From the NCBI GenBank assembly GCA_030144725.1, contig JASKMD010000012.1:4815618-4879617 (forward strand): a stretch of DNA of 64,000 nt, in the 5' to 3' direction. Numbering within the stretch: the first letter of the stretch is position 1; the number at the start of each line of letters is the position of its first letter. Positions 56,501-64,000 of this stretch are shown here, piece by piece. This stretch comes from Haematococcus lacustris (taxonomy: Eukaryota > Chlorophyta > Chlorophyceae > Chlamydomonadales > Haematococcaceae). The notes below the pieces were generated by a model. That model saw nothing but the letters and a program-made list of their open reading frames with translations, had not been told where the DNA came from and ran no database searches. Made by a program: the position numbers and the translations under genes.

Positions 56501-59500
56501 GTGTGAGAGCCGAGGCTGTGGAGCCCCCTGGGGCTGCCCCTCCCCTGCTGCTGCCCGCAGGTGCCTGCAGGGCTGACAGGGCCGCTGCTGCTGCCCCACA
56601 CTGGCCATTAACAGAACAGGTCAGGCTGGTGGGACAGGTAAACTCTTGAGCAAAGGCTTCGGTGCACGTATCCACCACCTGCAGCACAGCAAAGGTGGCA
56701 AAGGAAAGAAATAACTTTACCGAGAACTCTACAGAGGGAGCGTGACTGGATGCTACTATTGGATGCTACGACCTCTTAGTAGTAGGATTACTAATTGAGG
56801 CACTATGAGGAGGACCACTACGTACGCACGGTGTGACAAAGTTGAGATGAAGTGGAGACAGCAGTATAGCTTGGGTGGGTCCAGGGCATCAAGTGTGGTT
56901 GGCCCTGCTGCATCCTGTGGCATCCCCTGCTTAGCCTGTCCCTGCTGGGCCTCACTGAGGGGCTGCCTTAGGCTGCACTGGGCGCAGCAGCTGGCCATGG
57001 CCCACTCATGGCAATGGTGTATGCCACGAGGGTCACTTCTCCATGGGTGCCGGCAGGCTCCGCAACACATGGGGTGGTGATCTGGCTATGGCTCAGGGTA
57101 GGACGAGGGTGGTGCACCAGACAGGTCGTCCCTCTGCTAGCCTGGATCCAGCCACATCCCCACTGCTGCTACCTCCCACTGCTGCGACCCCCCATGGCTA
57201 CCCTTGACCCTCTCAGCTGGGGTTACTCAGTGTACCCAGTGGGCGTGGGCTTGCGCGTGACGCATGACCAGGCAGCCTCCTCCCAGCTGAGCCCCTCCCG
57301 ACACCCAGTCGCACTGCTACCTCCCAGCAGCAGGGCGCTGCCAGCACGGACTCCAGCCTGTCCAGCCAGCTGGGCCTAGCTGCTGGGCTGCACCAGAGTG
57401 GCACTCCCTTGCCCGTGGTGCTCTCTCTCTGACACCCAGTGGCACGGCCAGCCTCCATGAACCGTTGAACCCGCACTGGCTCCAGCCTGGCCAAGTGACC
57501 TGGTGCTGGCGGCGCCAACCCCGGGAGCCTACCTTGATGCTGCGGGTGGCTGTGGCGGTGTTACCCGCCCTGTCCCTGGCCGTGTAGGTGACCCTCACGG
57601 CCTGGCCCCGCCCGGTGGCTGTGCTGCTCCAGGAGGCTGAAGGAGGCCAGCCTGCCACTGTCACCGCCACCATGCCGTCACGCGCGTCCACTGCCAGGCA
57701 GCCGGCGTCCTGTGGTGAGGGTCAGGGTGCGGGTGAGGTGAGGGTGAAGTCGAGGGTGGGTGGGTGGTGCAGTCATGGTGGGGTGGAGCTAAGGGTGGAG
57801 GTGAGGGTGGAGGCAGGGTCACCAGGCAGTGGGCAGTACCGGCAGTGGCACTCAGGCTTGCTTGGCTGGTGTGAGTTGGTTGAGTCAGTTGAAAGGCATG
57901 TCTGTGGAAGAACCTGGATGGCAATGCTAGACGAGCAAGGGTCGAGAGGACCAGGCGGCAGGCACGAGGGAGGGGGAGAGTGAGGCGCCATCCCAGACAA
58001 GCTGGCAAGCGGAAGCCAGGGGGGGCAGCCTGTGGCGGGTCAGTGGGGTGCTGTAGGTCGGAGAAGGAGGTGGGCAGAGGTTGGGCAGCACACAGCTCCC
58101 CTCCTAGTCAGTGGCTCACCCAGTAGCGGGAGTAGATGGCCACTGAAGGGGAGGGGTCCCCAAGCAGGGTCAGCACCGGGGGGTGGATGTCAGGTCCTAG
58201 GGCAGGGCCCAGCTGCAGGGGGGGTGGGGGCGGCTGGTAGTCCAGTGCCTGCAGCCGGCAGCAGCAAGGGGAGGGGGGGGGGCAGCAAGAGCCTGAGGGA
58301 GGGAGGAGCAGGTGAGGTGCTTGGTGAGGAGTAGTTACGGCTCCAAGCTCATGTTCAGGTGGCTGGGGGGGCGGCGAGAGGATGGCAGGGTAAAGAGCAG
58401 GGGGGGTTGCAGCATGTGAGGGCAGCCCATGAGCCATGAGGAATGTGGGGTGCGGTGTCCACCTGGAATGCCATGGCTGGGGGTGGCGAGGGAGGGGGCG
58501 GCGGTCTCAGCCAGCGGGCGTTCAGTCCTGGACGTGGTGCCTTGGGCGGTGGGCGGGGTGCGGAGGGGGCCGGCGGCGGCATTGCCTCCACAGCCCAGTC
58601 TGTGCAGGCACCGCAGGCGGGCAGGGGTCACGCGAGGTGCTGCCTGAGTTTGCTTAGGGATGTGCTGGGTGCTGCGTGAGGGTGAGAATGAGGGTGAGAG
58701 TGAGGGTGGGAGTGAGGATGCTGGGTGAGAGTGCTGGGTGAGGGTGATGCTGCTCAGACCTCCCCCAGCCTGCTTGGCTCCCCCAGCGACACCCTATGCT
58801 CCCACAGAACCCTCTGTGTGCACCTTTGAGCCACCATTCATTCGAGGCACCATTCAGGCCAACAAAACTCATTCAACAAGGAACAACATGTTGGGCTGTG
58901 GGTAATCTCACTCCGCTACTAGTTGTAGCATCCTCGGTCGCACCCTTGATGACCACAAACCCCATCCCGGTGGCACGTTCCGGGGGCAAACACCACCTTT
59001 GAGCCTCAAGCCTCAGCCTCAAGCCTCCCTCAAGACCCCCGACACTTCCTCTGTGTCCTCCTTCCTTCAAGGCCAACGCCTCAGCTGCCACCAGCCAGTA
59101 GACAGCTGGACGGCAGCCAAGCGAGCACTGCCTGAAGCTGCCCCTGCCTTAGCATAGCTGGTTGTCGCACCGCTGGGCTGATGAGGAGGCCGGAGGGGCA
59201 GGGGGGGACAGGGGTGTGGTATGGTGTGCAGAGGATGACAGGAGGGATGATGGGGGAGGTGCGGTGCCCCACCCACCTGGGACATACAGGCCGGTGCAGG
59301 GGCCCCTCTGCTGTGGCAGCAGCGCCACGTATGGCCCCAGCTGCGCCCGCATGCACACCTGGAGGCGAGCAGCAGGGCGCAGGGCCACCGTGAGCAGGAG
59401 CTTTACCTGCCCACCCTCCCAGGCCCCCTACCCCCAAGTGACCTTCTGCTGGCCCTGGCCAAAGATCAGGGTGTTAGCGTACAGGCGGCTGCCTTTGTTA

Positions 59501-60966
59501 CAGGACAGCTCACATCCCACCCGCTCCTACACCTACGCACACCAATGCCCCGTTCCTCCCTCATCACCAGCGGCAGCGTGTCTGGCCAGCGACCAGCACC
59601 AGCATAACCCTGCTGTTAGGCTATGTGGCAGTGGCATGGCTGACGCATGGTGCTTGCATGCCCCATGATAGTCTGAGGGCACCTGCTAGCCCACTGTCCT
59701 GCCCAGCTAGCCGCCTGCCTGACCAGCCCACCGGCCACCAGTGGGCACAATGAGGTGCGAGGCACTGCCTGTCTTTGTTGGCAGCAGCCTGGCTGCCAGC
59801 CTGCCTAGGAGCAGCACAGCCACCTGGACCACTCCCTCCGCCAGGACCACACTGAACGCGCCACACTGCGTGTCCATGCTGCAGGCCTGGGCCACCGCAG
59901 CAGCCTCTGCCCCGTTGCCCAGCAGGCTGCAGCCTAGAGCCTTGCCGGGCGCATCCATATCAGGGCTGAAAACATAGCCTGGCAGCTGGCATGAAGGCAC
60001 GGCCTCGGGCAGCGTGGAGGGAGGGGTGGGGCGTGCAGGGAGCGGAAACGAAGCTGGTGGGGGAGGGGTTGGAGGCAGCAGAGGTGAGGTGGGTTTGCCC
60101 TTGGGAGCCAGCAGTGCTGGACTGCGTCTAGAGGGCTGGACTGGCAGGGCTGATGGAGAAGGTGAGGGGGAGAGTAGTGGTGGTGGCTTGGCTGGTAGAG
60201 GAGGTGAGGGGGAGGAGGGTGGTGACGGCTGAGGTGACAGGGGAGGGGAGGGAGAGGGTGGTGGTGGTGGCTGAGGTAAGAGGGGAGGGGAGGGGAAGGG
60301 TGGCAGGGGAAGCAAGGGGGAGGGTGGCAGTGATGGGGGAGGTAAGGGGGAGGGTGACGGTGATGGCTTGGCTGATGGAGAAGGTGAGGGGGAGAGCATT
60401 GGTGGTGGCTTGGCTGGTAGAGGAGGTGAGGGGGAGGGGGAGGGGGAGGGTGGTGGTGATGGCTGAGGTGACAGGGGAGGGGAGGGGGAGGGTTGCGGTG
60501 ATGGCTGGGATGTGGAGGGAGGTGGGAGGGAGGAAGGTGGTGATAGCTGCACAGGCTGAGGTATCAAGGGTGATGGTGGGGGGGGTGAATAGGCCGAAGA
60601 CGGCAGGGTGGGAAGCGTCGAGTGAGGCAAGGGCGGTGGTGGAGGTGGTGGGGGATCCGGCCAGGGTGGTGGTGGCGGGGGAGGAGGAAGGGGTGGTGGA
60701 GAGGGAGGCCAATGTGGTTGAGGGGGAGGAGGTGGGGGAGGGATCCCGTTATCGTCGGCACCAACCACAAGGATGAAGGTTGCATGTGGTACTGCAAGCA
60801 TTGCACGGGGGTCTCCATTTGGGCCTGGTGTTCATGGGAATGGCAAAGAAACAAAACACTCACCAGCCAGCAATAGCCAGAGGAACACCAAGGAACGAGG
60901 AACAAACGAGGAACGAACGAGGAACAAGGAACAAACGAGTTCTTTGAATACAGTGAATGCCGCCAT
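38538..60966 (-). CDS. Polycystin-like cation channel with Ser-Pro-rich and HYR/DUF5011-type ectodomain
   Basis: About 30 exons on the minus strand, roughly 2700 residues. Upstream half: 60966-60864, 60791-59824, 59358-59277, 58599-58463, 58248-58120, 57709-57533, 56678-56048, 55684-55356, 55147-54934, 54673-54544, 54029-53895, 53763-53675, 53574-(unclear), 53035-52923, 52715-52618, 50299-49992. Downstream: 49622-48834, 47588-47379, 46895-46504, 46065-45732, 45473-(about 45384), 45232-44929, 44698-44310, 44049-43755, 43147-43043, 42528-42343, 41888-41709, 41491-41381, 40083-39922, 39323-38538. Order: hydrophobic leader VFLWLLLAV; about 230-residue PPSPSP region; PAN-like Cys segment; HYR/DUF5011 units (PPVLTLLGDPSPSV, DTTPPVIAVQG); Cys modules (VVEPCAPGEVSC); then the channel, with first helix LLVQVVLLGLLAG, polycystin loop YNASAG to VLSYVLDGNYVEKSLTHSV, S4-like KYISFQPRLALVF, pore GSRVSQLSSLGAALLNTL and S6 LLVPLVMMLAMTTF. 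One frameshift (56081-56091). Likely a surface or ciliary channel; some junctions are provisional. Confidence 0.78.
40260..41285 (+). pseudogene. Fanzor-like relic in a polycystin-like intron: 5' and RuvC-I part
   Basis: It lies in intron 40084-41380, antisense to the host gene. The 5' part has repeated CCCTTTGA motifs and GGGGGGCCTGTAGACAGGCT, shared with the relic at 51900. The open part from the ATG at 40466 runs to TAG at about 40717 and includes RuvC-I GVGIDPSFTQ (usual Gly replaced by Ser). After that stop come RWKLTKGQVKHDSGLNNSR and SLVANLKHATITLATWDAVW (about 40745-41020). At about 41219 it jumps straight to the 3' tail block (TTGTAGTGGTCCACGCTTAG), so the whole C-terminal nuclease half is deleted. 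Confidence 0.6.
41560..42062. repeat. GCAGGCAGG-type low-complexity DNA around polycystin-like exons
   Basis: CAGG tetramer runs at about 41567-41583 and 41900-42055 flank the exon 41888-41709; CCCTG pentamers occur at about 41608-41635. These are simple sequence, not genes. Confidence 0.7.
43225..43740 (+). pseudogene. Fanzor-like relic in a polycystin-like intron: C-terminal part
   Basis: In intron 43148-43754, antisense to the host. The frame is open from about 43225 to TAG at 43497-43499 and carries GRWVDRDCNAALNMQR (RuvC-III Asp present), LELCYWPEHGKLPAKGKEY and LGYKRLRDKPPKAQQQQQ. The N-terminal two thirds are missing. The usual 3' block follows, including the tail TTCTGTAGTGGTCCACGC at about 43675-43740, which ends just before the splice donor side of the next host exon. 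Confidence 0.6.
43520..43598 (+). ncRNA. Candidate guide-RNA scaffold hairpins, copy 3
   Basis: CTG-TTAT-CAG at 43520-43529; stem-loop 43562-43598 with left arm CTACAT (one change against the GTGTAG right arm, giving a T-G wobble) and intact AGCCCCACTGGGTC interior. Confidence 0.4.
46130..46262 (+). pseudogene. Short Fanzor-like C-terminal relic in a polycystin-like intron
   Basis: In intron 46066-46503. It resembles only the last codons of the family (GGGCTTGAAGTGGCTACAAG, then CAAAGGCTCAGCAGCAGCAG and GCGGCAGTGTG), strongly diverged. A similar fragment is near 36825-36880. Same orientation as the other intronic relics. Confidence 0.4.
46395..46490. repeat. 11-12 bp GCTCTGCTCTT minisatellite next to a polycystin-like exon
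   Basis: About seven imperfect units directly at the 3' side of exon 46895-46504. Part of it, with TGTGACATGCAG and the exon edge, is repeated at 48667-48730. Confidence 0.7.
47715..48445 (+). pseudogene. Fanzor-like relic in a polycystin-like intron: C-terminal part with altered RuvC-III
   Basis: In intron 47589-48833, antisense to the host. It starts at WSQQRDQPVRGMMWCPVV (about 47738), shifts frame within the Gln/Pro-rich linker near 47835, then stays open to TAG at 48211-48213. RuvC-III reads WVDRSCNAALTMQ: the catalytic Asp of the usual DRDCNAAL is now Ser, so this copy cannot cleave. Confidence 0.6.
48233..48310 (+). ncRNA. Candidate guide-RNA scaffold hairpins, copy 4
   Basis: CTG-TTAT-CAG at 48233-48242; stem-loop 48275-48310 with CTACAC/GTGTAG arms intact and interior AGCCCTCTGGGTC, one base shorter than copy 2 but still able to pair CCC with GGG. 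Confidence 0.4.
48535..48730 (-). pseudogene. Decayed duplicate of polycystin-like exon pieces inside an intron of the same gene
   Basis: The minus strand encodes KVAIVQGYSSSLG (about 48625-48665), a clear copy of SVAIVQGYTSSLG in the real exon near 45430. Flanking bases at 48530-48580 resemble 45240-45285, and 48667-48730 repeats the intron-exon edge at 46465-46515. Frame breaks follow the match. It looks like two joined fragments of the same gene moved about 2-3 kb upstream. Confidence 0.55.
50825..51582 (+). pseudogene. Fanzor-like relic in a polycystin-like intron: N-terminus joined to C-terminus, stop at codon 5
   Basis: In intron 50300-52617, antisense to the host. It opens with MAKK then TAG (about 50860), in a context (CATCGCGTGATGGCTAAGAA) identical to the start of the copy at 35482. 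It then jumps to QGMMWYPVVAPRKPPQPPR. RuvC-III is broken (WVDSDCNAAHWG, with a small deletion), and the family stop TAG has become TCG. The right end is complete through GGTCCGGCTCAAATGGAGGC to AAGGGGGCTGC at about 51577. Confidence 0.6.
51335..51414 (+). ncRNA. Candidate guide-RNA scaffold hairpins, copy 5
   Basis: AGCTG-TCAT-CACCT at 51335-51348 (one unpaired change); stem-loop 51379-51414 with CTACAC/GTGTAG arms intact although the adjacent ORF is dead. Confidence 0.4.
51900..52455 (+). pseudogene. Fanzor-like relic: 5' fragment joined to the last codons and 3' block
   Basis: 5' block GGGGAGCCTGTAGACAGGCT (about 51912) and GGAGCCCTTTGAAGG match the relic at 40264-40400. At about 52138 it jumps to AAGCCACCCAAGGCC and the family stop (TAG about 52188-52190), followed by the 3' block and the tail TTGTAGTGGTCCACGCTTAG (52381-52443). 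Almost the whole ORF is lost but both ends are kept, as in a non-autonomous element. Confidence 0.55.
52210..52290 (+). ncRNA. Candidate guide-RNA scaffold hairpins, copy 6
   Basis: AGCTG-TTAT-CAGCT at 52210-52223, perfect; stem-loop 52254-52290 with CTACAC/GTGTAG arms and interior AGCCCTCCGGGGTC, which pairs CCC with GGG through different bases than copy 2. Confidence 0.42.
58865..58980 (+). repeat. Dispersed repeat C, copy 2
   Basis: AACAAGGAACAACATGTTGG to CGGTGGCACGTTCC, about 85-90 percent like 21691-21812 by eye, in intron 58600-59276 of the polycystin-like gene. Same orientation as copy 1. Confidence 0.7.
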
Positions 60967-62020
60967 CAGCTCACGTGCGACCATACTGTCGCCTTTGGAC
61001 GTTGCGCCTTGGACAACCGGCTCCCTGACAGGGAGTCCATTGAGCAGCTGCGCCATTACCGCACACTACCACTAGTAAGCCTGAACCAGCTGAGTCTGCG
61101 ACTAGTTGACTGTGCGGAGCCGGTCATGCTTCGAGCCAGTGCGCCAGTGCGCATGGACCAGGCTTTATGAGGGTAGCTGGAGGCGCGACAGAAGTCGACA
61201 ATGCATCTACATGAGTCCGCAAAAATTGTTGCATAGCAACGTTGGTGTGCAGGCTGCGTGTGGGCTCTGACGGCTGGTTTCCCGGGAGGCAGAGCAACCC
61301 AGGTCAGAGTACATCCCAGGTGAGGTCCAGACAAAGGTAGATAAGGGCAAACAAGGGCAATGACAAGGCAGCTCCAATCACTGTTGACCTGCTTCACAAC
61401 CTGCCTCAATCTGCCTTAATCTGGGCCCTTGCAGCCAGGCCTGGGCTCGATGTGCTGCTGCCTAGTCCAGGCCATCCCCAGCCACCACACTGACCAGCTG
61501 GAAGAGCACACCCAGCCAAAACCACAACCATCACCATGACCACCATGACCACCATGACCATCAACACCACCATGACCACCACCACATGCTTTGCTTCCAG
61601 GGCGCCAGCTGTCAGGTGCACTCTGCACCAACACCCTGCAGCCATGTGATGAGGCGACCCTGTCCACCTCCCCTGTCTGCCTGGACCCTGAGCTGCTGCT
61701 GACCAGCTGCACAGGCTTGATGCAATGCTCCAGCCCCGCTGGCCACGCAGCCCTGCTGGTGAGCACGAGCTGAGTGTGCACAGCGTGGCAGCCCCATCCC
61801 TGGGCAATGCCTGTGACTCCATGGTCCTCATCACAACCATGATATGGCGCTCGCCACATATGGGCCTTGTCACCACCAGCACAAGCACAACCATCATCAT
61901 GGCTTTCCTAGCACAGCCTGCTACAGCCTGCTTCAACCTGCTGCTGTGTGGTCCACCTCACGGGTGCCTGCACCCCCTGTGACCCCCACCCGCTGCTCTG
62001 GTGACGCTGGTGACCCTCAC
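60967..62020. other. 5' flank of the polycystin-like gene, no secure gene
   Basis: About 1050 bp with no supported exon chain. A Cys-rich plus-strand open stretch (61591-61760, with LTSCTGLMQCSSPAGHA) has an acceptor-like CTTCCAG before it and a GTGAGC after it, so it could be one exon of an unrecognised gene. A CCATGACCA repeat lies at about 61530-61585. Confidence 0.3.
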
Positions 62021-62957
62021 CCGCCCCGCCCCGCCCCGCCCCGCCCCGCCCCGCCCCGCCCCGCCCCGCCCCGCCCCGCCCCGCCCCGCCCCGCCCCGCC
62101 CCGCCCCGCCCCGCCCCGCCCCGCCCCGCCCCGCCCCGCCCCGCCCCGCCCCGCCCCGCCCCGCCCCGCCCCGCCCCGCCCCGCCCCGCCCCGCCCCGCC
62201 CCGCCCCGCCCCGCCCCGCCCCGCCCCGCCCCGCCCCGCCCCGCCCCGCCCCGCCCCGCCCCGCCCCGCCCCGCCCCGCCCCGCCCCGCCCCGCCCCGCC
62301 CCGCCCCGCCCCGCCCCGCCCCGCCCCGCCCCGCCCCGCCCCGCCCCGCCCCGCCCCGCCCCGCCCCGCCCCGCCCCGCCCCGCCCCGCCCCGCCCCGCC
62401 CCGCCCCGCCCCGCCCCGCCCCGCCCCGCCCCGCCCCGCCCCGCCCCGCCCCGCCCCGCCCCGCCCCGCCCCGCCCCGCCCCGCCCCGCCCCGCCCCGCC
62501 CCGCCCCGCCCCGCCCCGCCCCGCCCCGCCCCGCCCCGCCCCGCCCCGCCCCGCCCCGCCCCGCCCCGCCCCGCCCCGCCCCGCCCCGCCCCGCCCCGCC
62601 CCGCCCCGCCCCGCCCCGCCCCGCCCCGCCCCGCCCCGCCCCGCCCCGCCCCGCCCCGCCCCGCCCCGCCCCGCCCCGCCCCGCCCCGCCCCGCCCCGCC
62701 CCGCCCCGCCCCGCCCCGCCCCGCCCCGCCCCGCCCCGCCCCGCCCCGCCCCGCCCCGCCCCGCCCCGCCCCGCCCCGCCCCGCCCCGCCCCGCCCCGCC
62801 CCGCCCCGCCCCGCCCCGCCCCGCCCCGCCCCGCCCCGCCCCGCCCCGCCCCGCCCCGCCCCGCCCCGCCCCGCCCCGCCCCGCCCCGCCCCGCCCCGCC
62901 CCGCCCCGCCCCGCCCCGCCCCGCCCCGCCCCGCCCCGCCCCGCCCCGCCCCGCCCC
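62021..62957. repeat. CCCCG-type pentamer array (about 187 units)
   Basis: 937 bp of essentially perfect CCGCC/CCCCG pentamer, the reverse complement of the unit at 23042-23576. It is open in all frames on both strands, so the Arg/Pro/Ala and Gly/Arg/Ala ORFs are artefacts. The G-rich strand is minus here. Confidence 0.97.
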
Positions 62958-63571
62958 ATGCAGCGGAGTACGGGGCAAGCTCGACAGCATTTTCCTTCCA
63001 ACTAACGGAGCAAAGCCACATTTGGACGCCACAGCGCGAGCATTGTTCCTTCAATGGATAAAGACAAAGGCGGAGAACGCCATCAAGCAGAGCAAATCGC
63101 CACAAAAGGTACTGCCACTTGCACATGCTCAACCCAAACATAGCTCATCACCTATATTTGGCTTGCATTGCCCACTCATGCTGTTGTTGTTGTTTGTGCA
63201 GATGCAGAACAAGCAACCCCAGTGAAGGCCATAACAGGTATGTTTGACATTAGCTACATGTGTTTGGTACATGCCCTCAGTATTCTATATGTGTTAGTCC
63301 CTACTCTGTGGCGCAGGGCAACGATCCATTGCCACTCTGTTGTCGCAGGCAAGGAGAGACATGCCTTTGTAGCTCCAGCAACACCATCAGGAGATGAGGT
63401 GCAAGGAGAGTTGGCTGCAGGTGTGCAGATATGTTCATTGAATAGCTTGTTGCACGTGCCTATCACTGTCATATTGAAGCTGACAATGCTTGTGCTGATC
63501 ATGCAGCTAAGGACCGTGCCAATGCTAAAATTGGTGTAACCAAGAGAATGAGAAGGCACCAACCTGCATAG
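62958..63571 (+). CDS. Hypothetical multi-exon gene fragment
   Basis: Unrecognised. A first open part (about 62960-63108) reads GVRGKLDSIFLPTNGAKPHL then ALFLQWIKTKAENAIKQ and ends at a GTACTG donor. Possible further exons are 63202-63237, 63351-63421 (KERHAFVAPATPSGDEVQGE) and 63507-63571, ending in AKDRANAKIGVTKRMRRHQ and a TAG; the last two join in phase, but the junction after 63108 does not close cleanly. A small basic C-terminus is all that can be said. The 5' end would lie in or beyond the pentamer array. Confidence 0.28.
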
Positions 63572-64000
63572 TCACCTGGGTGAGTGAGCCAACCGCATTC
63601 ATCATGTCGTAAGCGTATGCTACATGTTTGTTGCGTGTGTAGGAGGGGGAAGTTAGGCACACAGTGTACTGACTTGCCCTTTCTGCAGGAAGTATGGGGA
63701 AGCTTCACTGGAGCTTTGGAGCAGCTTGGAACAGCTTTGGAGCTACTCAGCAACAGCCACACATGGGCAACAGCTAGTTGGAGGGCAGCTTTGAGCAGCT
63801 GTAAGCAGCTGGGTGCAACATTGCGCACGTTGATACACACAGGAGTTTGCTGTAGCCTTGTGATTGTGCCTTGTCACTTACAATCTAGGCTGGGAGATGC
63901 CGATGCTAGTTTACCATGTCGTTGAGCATGTGACGGTCTAACGTGCGGTGTAACCTGTTCAACTACGTCGTCGTTCACCTCGCCTAAAACGAGTTTAGCA
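63572..64000. other. Right edge, no supported gene
   Basis: About 430 bp with no recognised ORF or RNA. AGCTTTGGAGCAGCTTGGAA-type short repeats occur at about 63710-63800. Confidence 0.3.

Noticed and set aside
60128..60776. Val/Arg/Gly-rich plus-strand ORF and Leu/Pro/Thr-rich alternative minus frame across the Ser-Pro region
   Set aside because: Shadow frames of the polycystin-like exon, whose phase is fixed by the neighbouring exons.

Overview
The window is nuclear DNA of a GC-rich, intron-dense eukaryote, almost certainly a chlorophyte green alga of the Chlorophyceae. The signs are many short exons with GT-AG and a few GC-AG introns, plastid-type precursor proteins, TGTAA motifs after stops, a ciliary coiled-coil gene, a (Ser-Pro)-rich surface polycystin, a selenocysteine thioredoxin reductase, and long GC-rich pentamer and triplet arrays. 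The array style recalls Haematococcus-like volvocaleans, but the species is inference. Exon models were joined by hand from splice sites; for most genes the codon phase closes across every junction.

Layout. 1-1949 (-): 3-dehydroquinate synthase (shikimate pathway), running off the left edge. 2270-11248 (+): bacterial-type organellar alanyl-tRNA synthetase, divergent from the first gene across a 320 bp spacer. 13458-19767 (-): animal-type thioredoxin reductase whose last codons read Gly-Cys-UGA-Gly-stop, with a SECIS-like hairpin downstream. 20147-22930 (-): degraded mosaic of a TnpB/Fanzor-like RuvC nuclease element, abutting a 632 bp pentamer array. 23996-24799: 804 bp TIR element with CAA target duplication. 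25025-33198 (+): CEP162-like coiled-coil gene with about 138 CTG triplets in one intron. 33370-35068 (+): cysteine-type glutathione peroxidase. 35215-36616 (+): internally deleted Fanzor-like copy with a lysine-rich N-terminus. 38538-60966 (-): about 22 kb polycystin-like channel gene whose introns hold five or more Fanzor-like relics, all antisense to it. 62021-62957: about 187 CCCCG-type pentamers, followed by a weak hypothetical gene at the right edge.

The thioredoxin reductase and the glutathione peroxidase fit one redox circuit (NADPH to thioredoxin to a Cys-type peroxidase). The CEP162-like and polycystin-like genes both suggest a ciliated cell. The most unusual signal is the Fanzor-like family: the copies keep, just 3' of the stop codon, two small hairpins that persist while the ORFs decay. 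This is the pattern expected of a guide-RNA scaffold of an RNA-guided nuclease.
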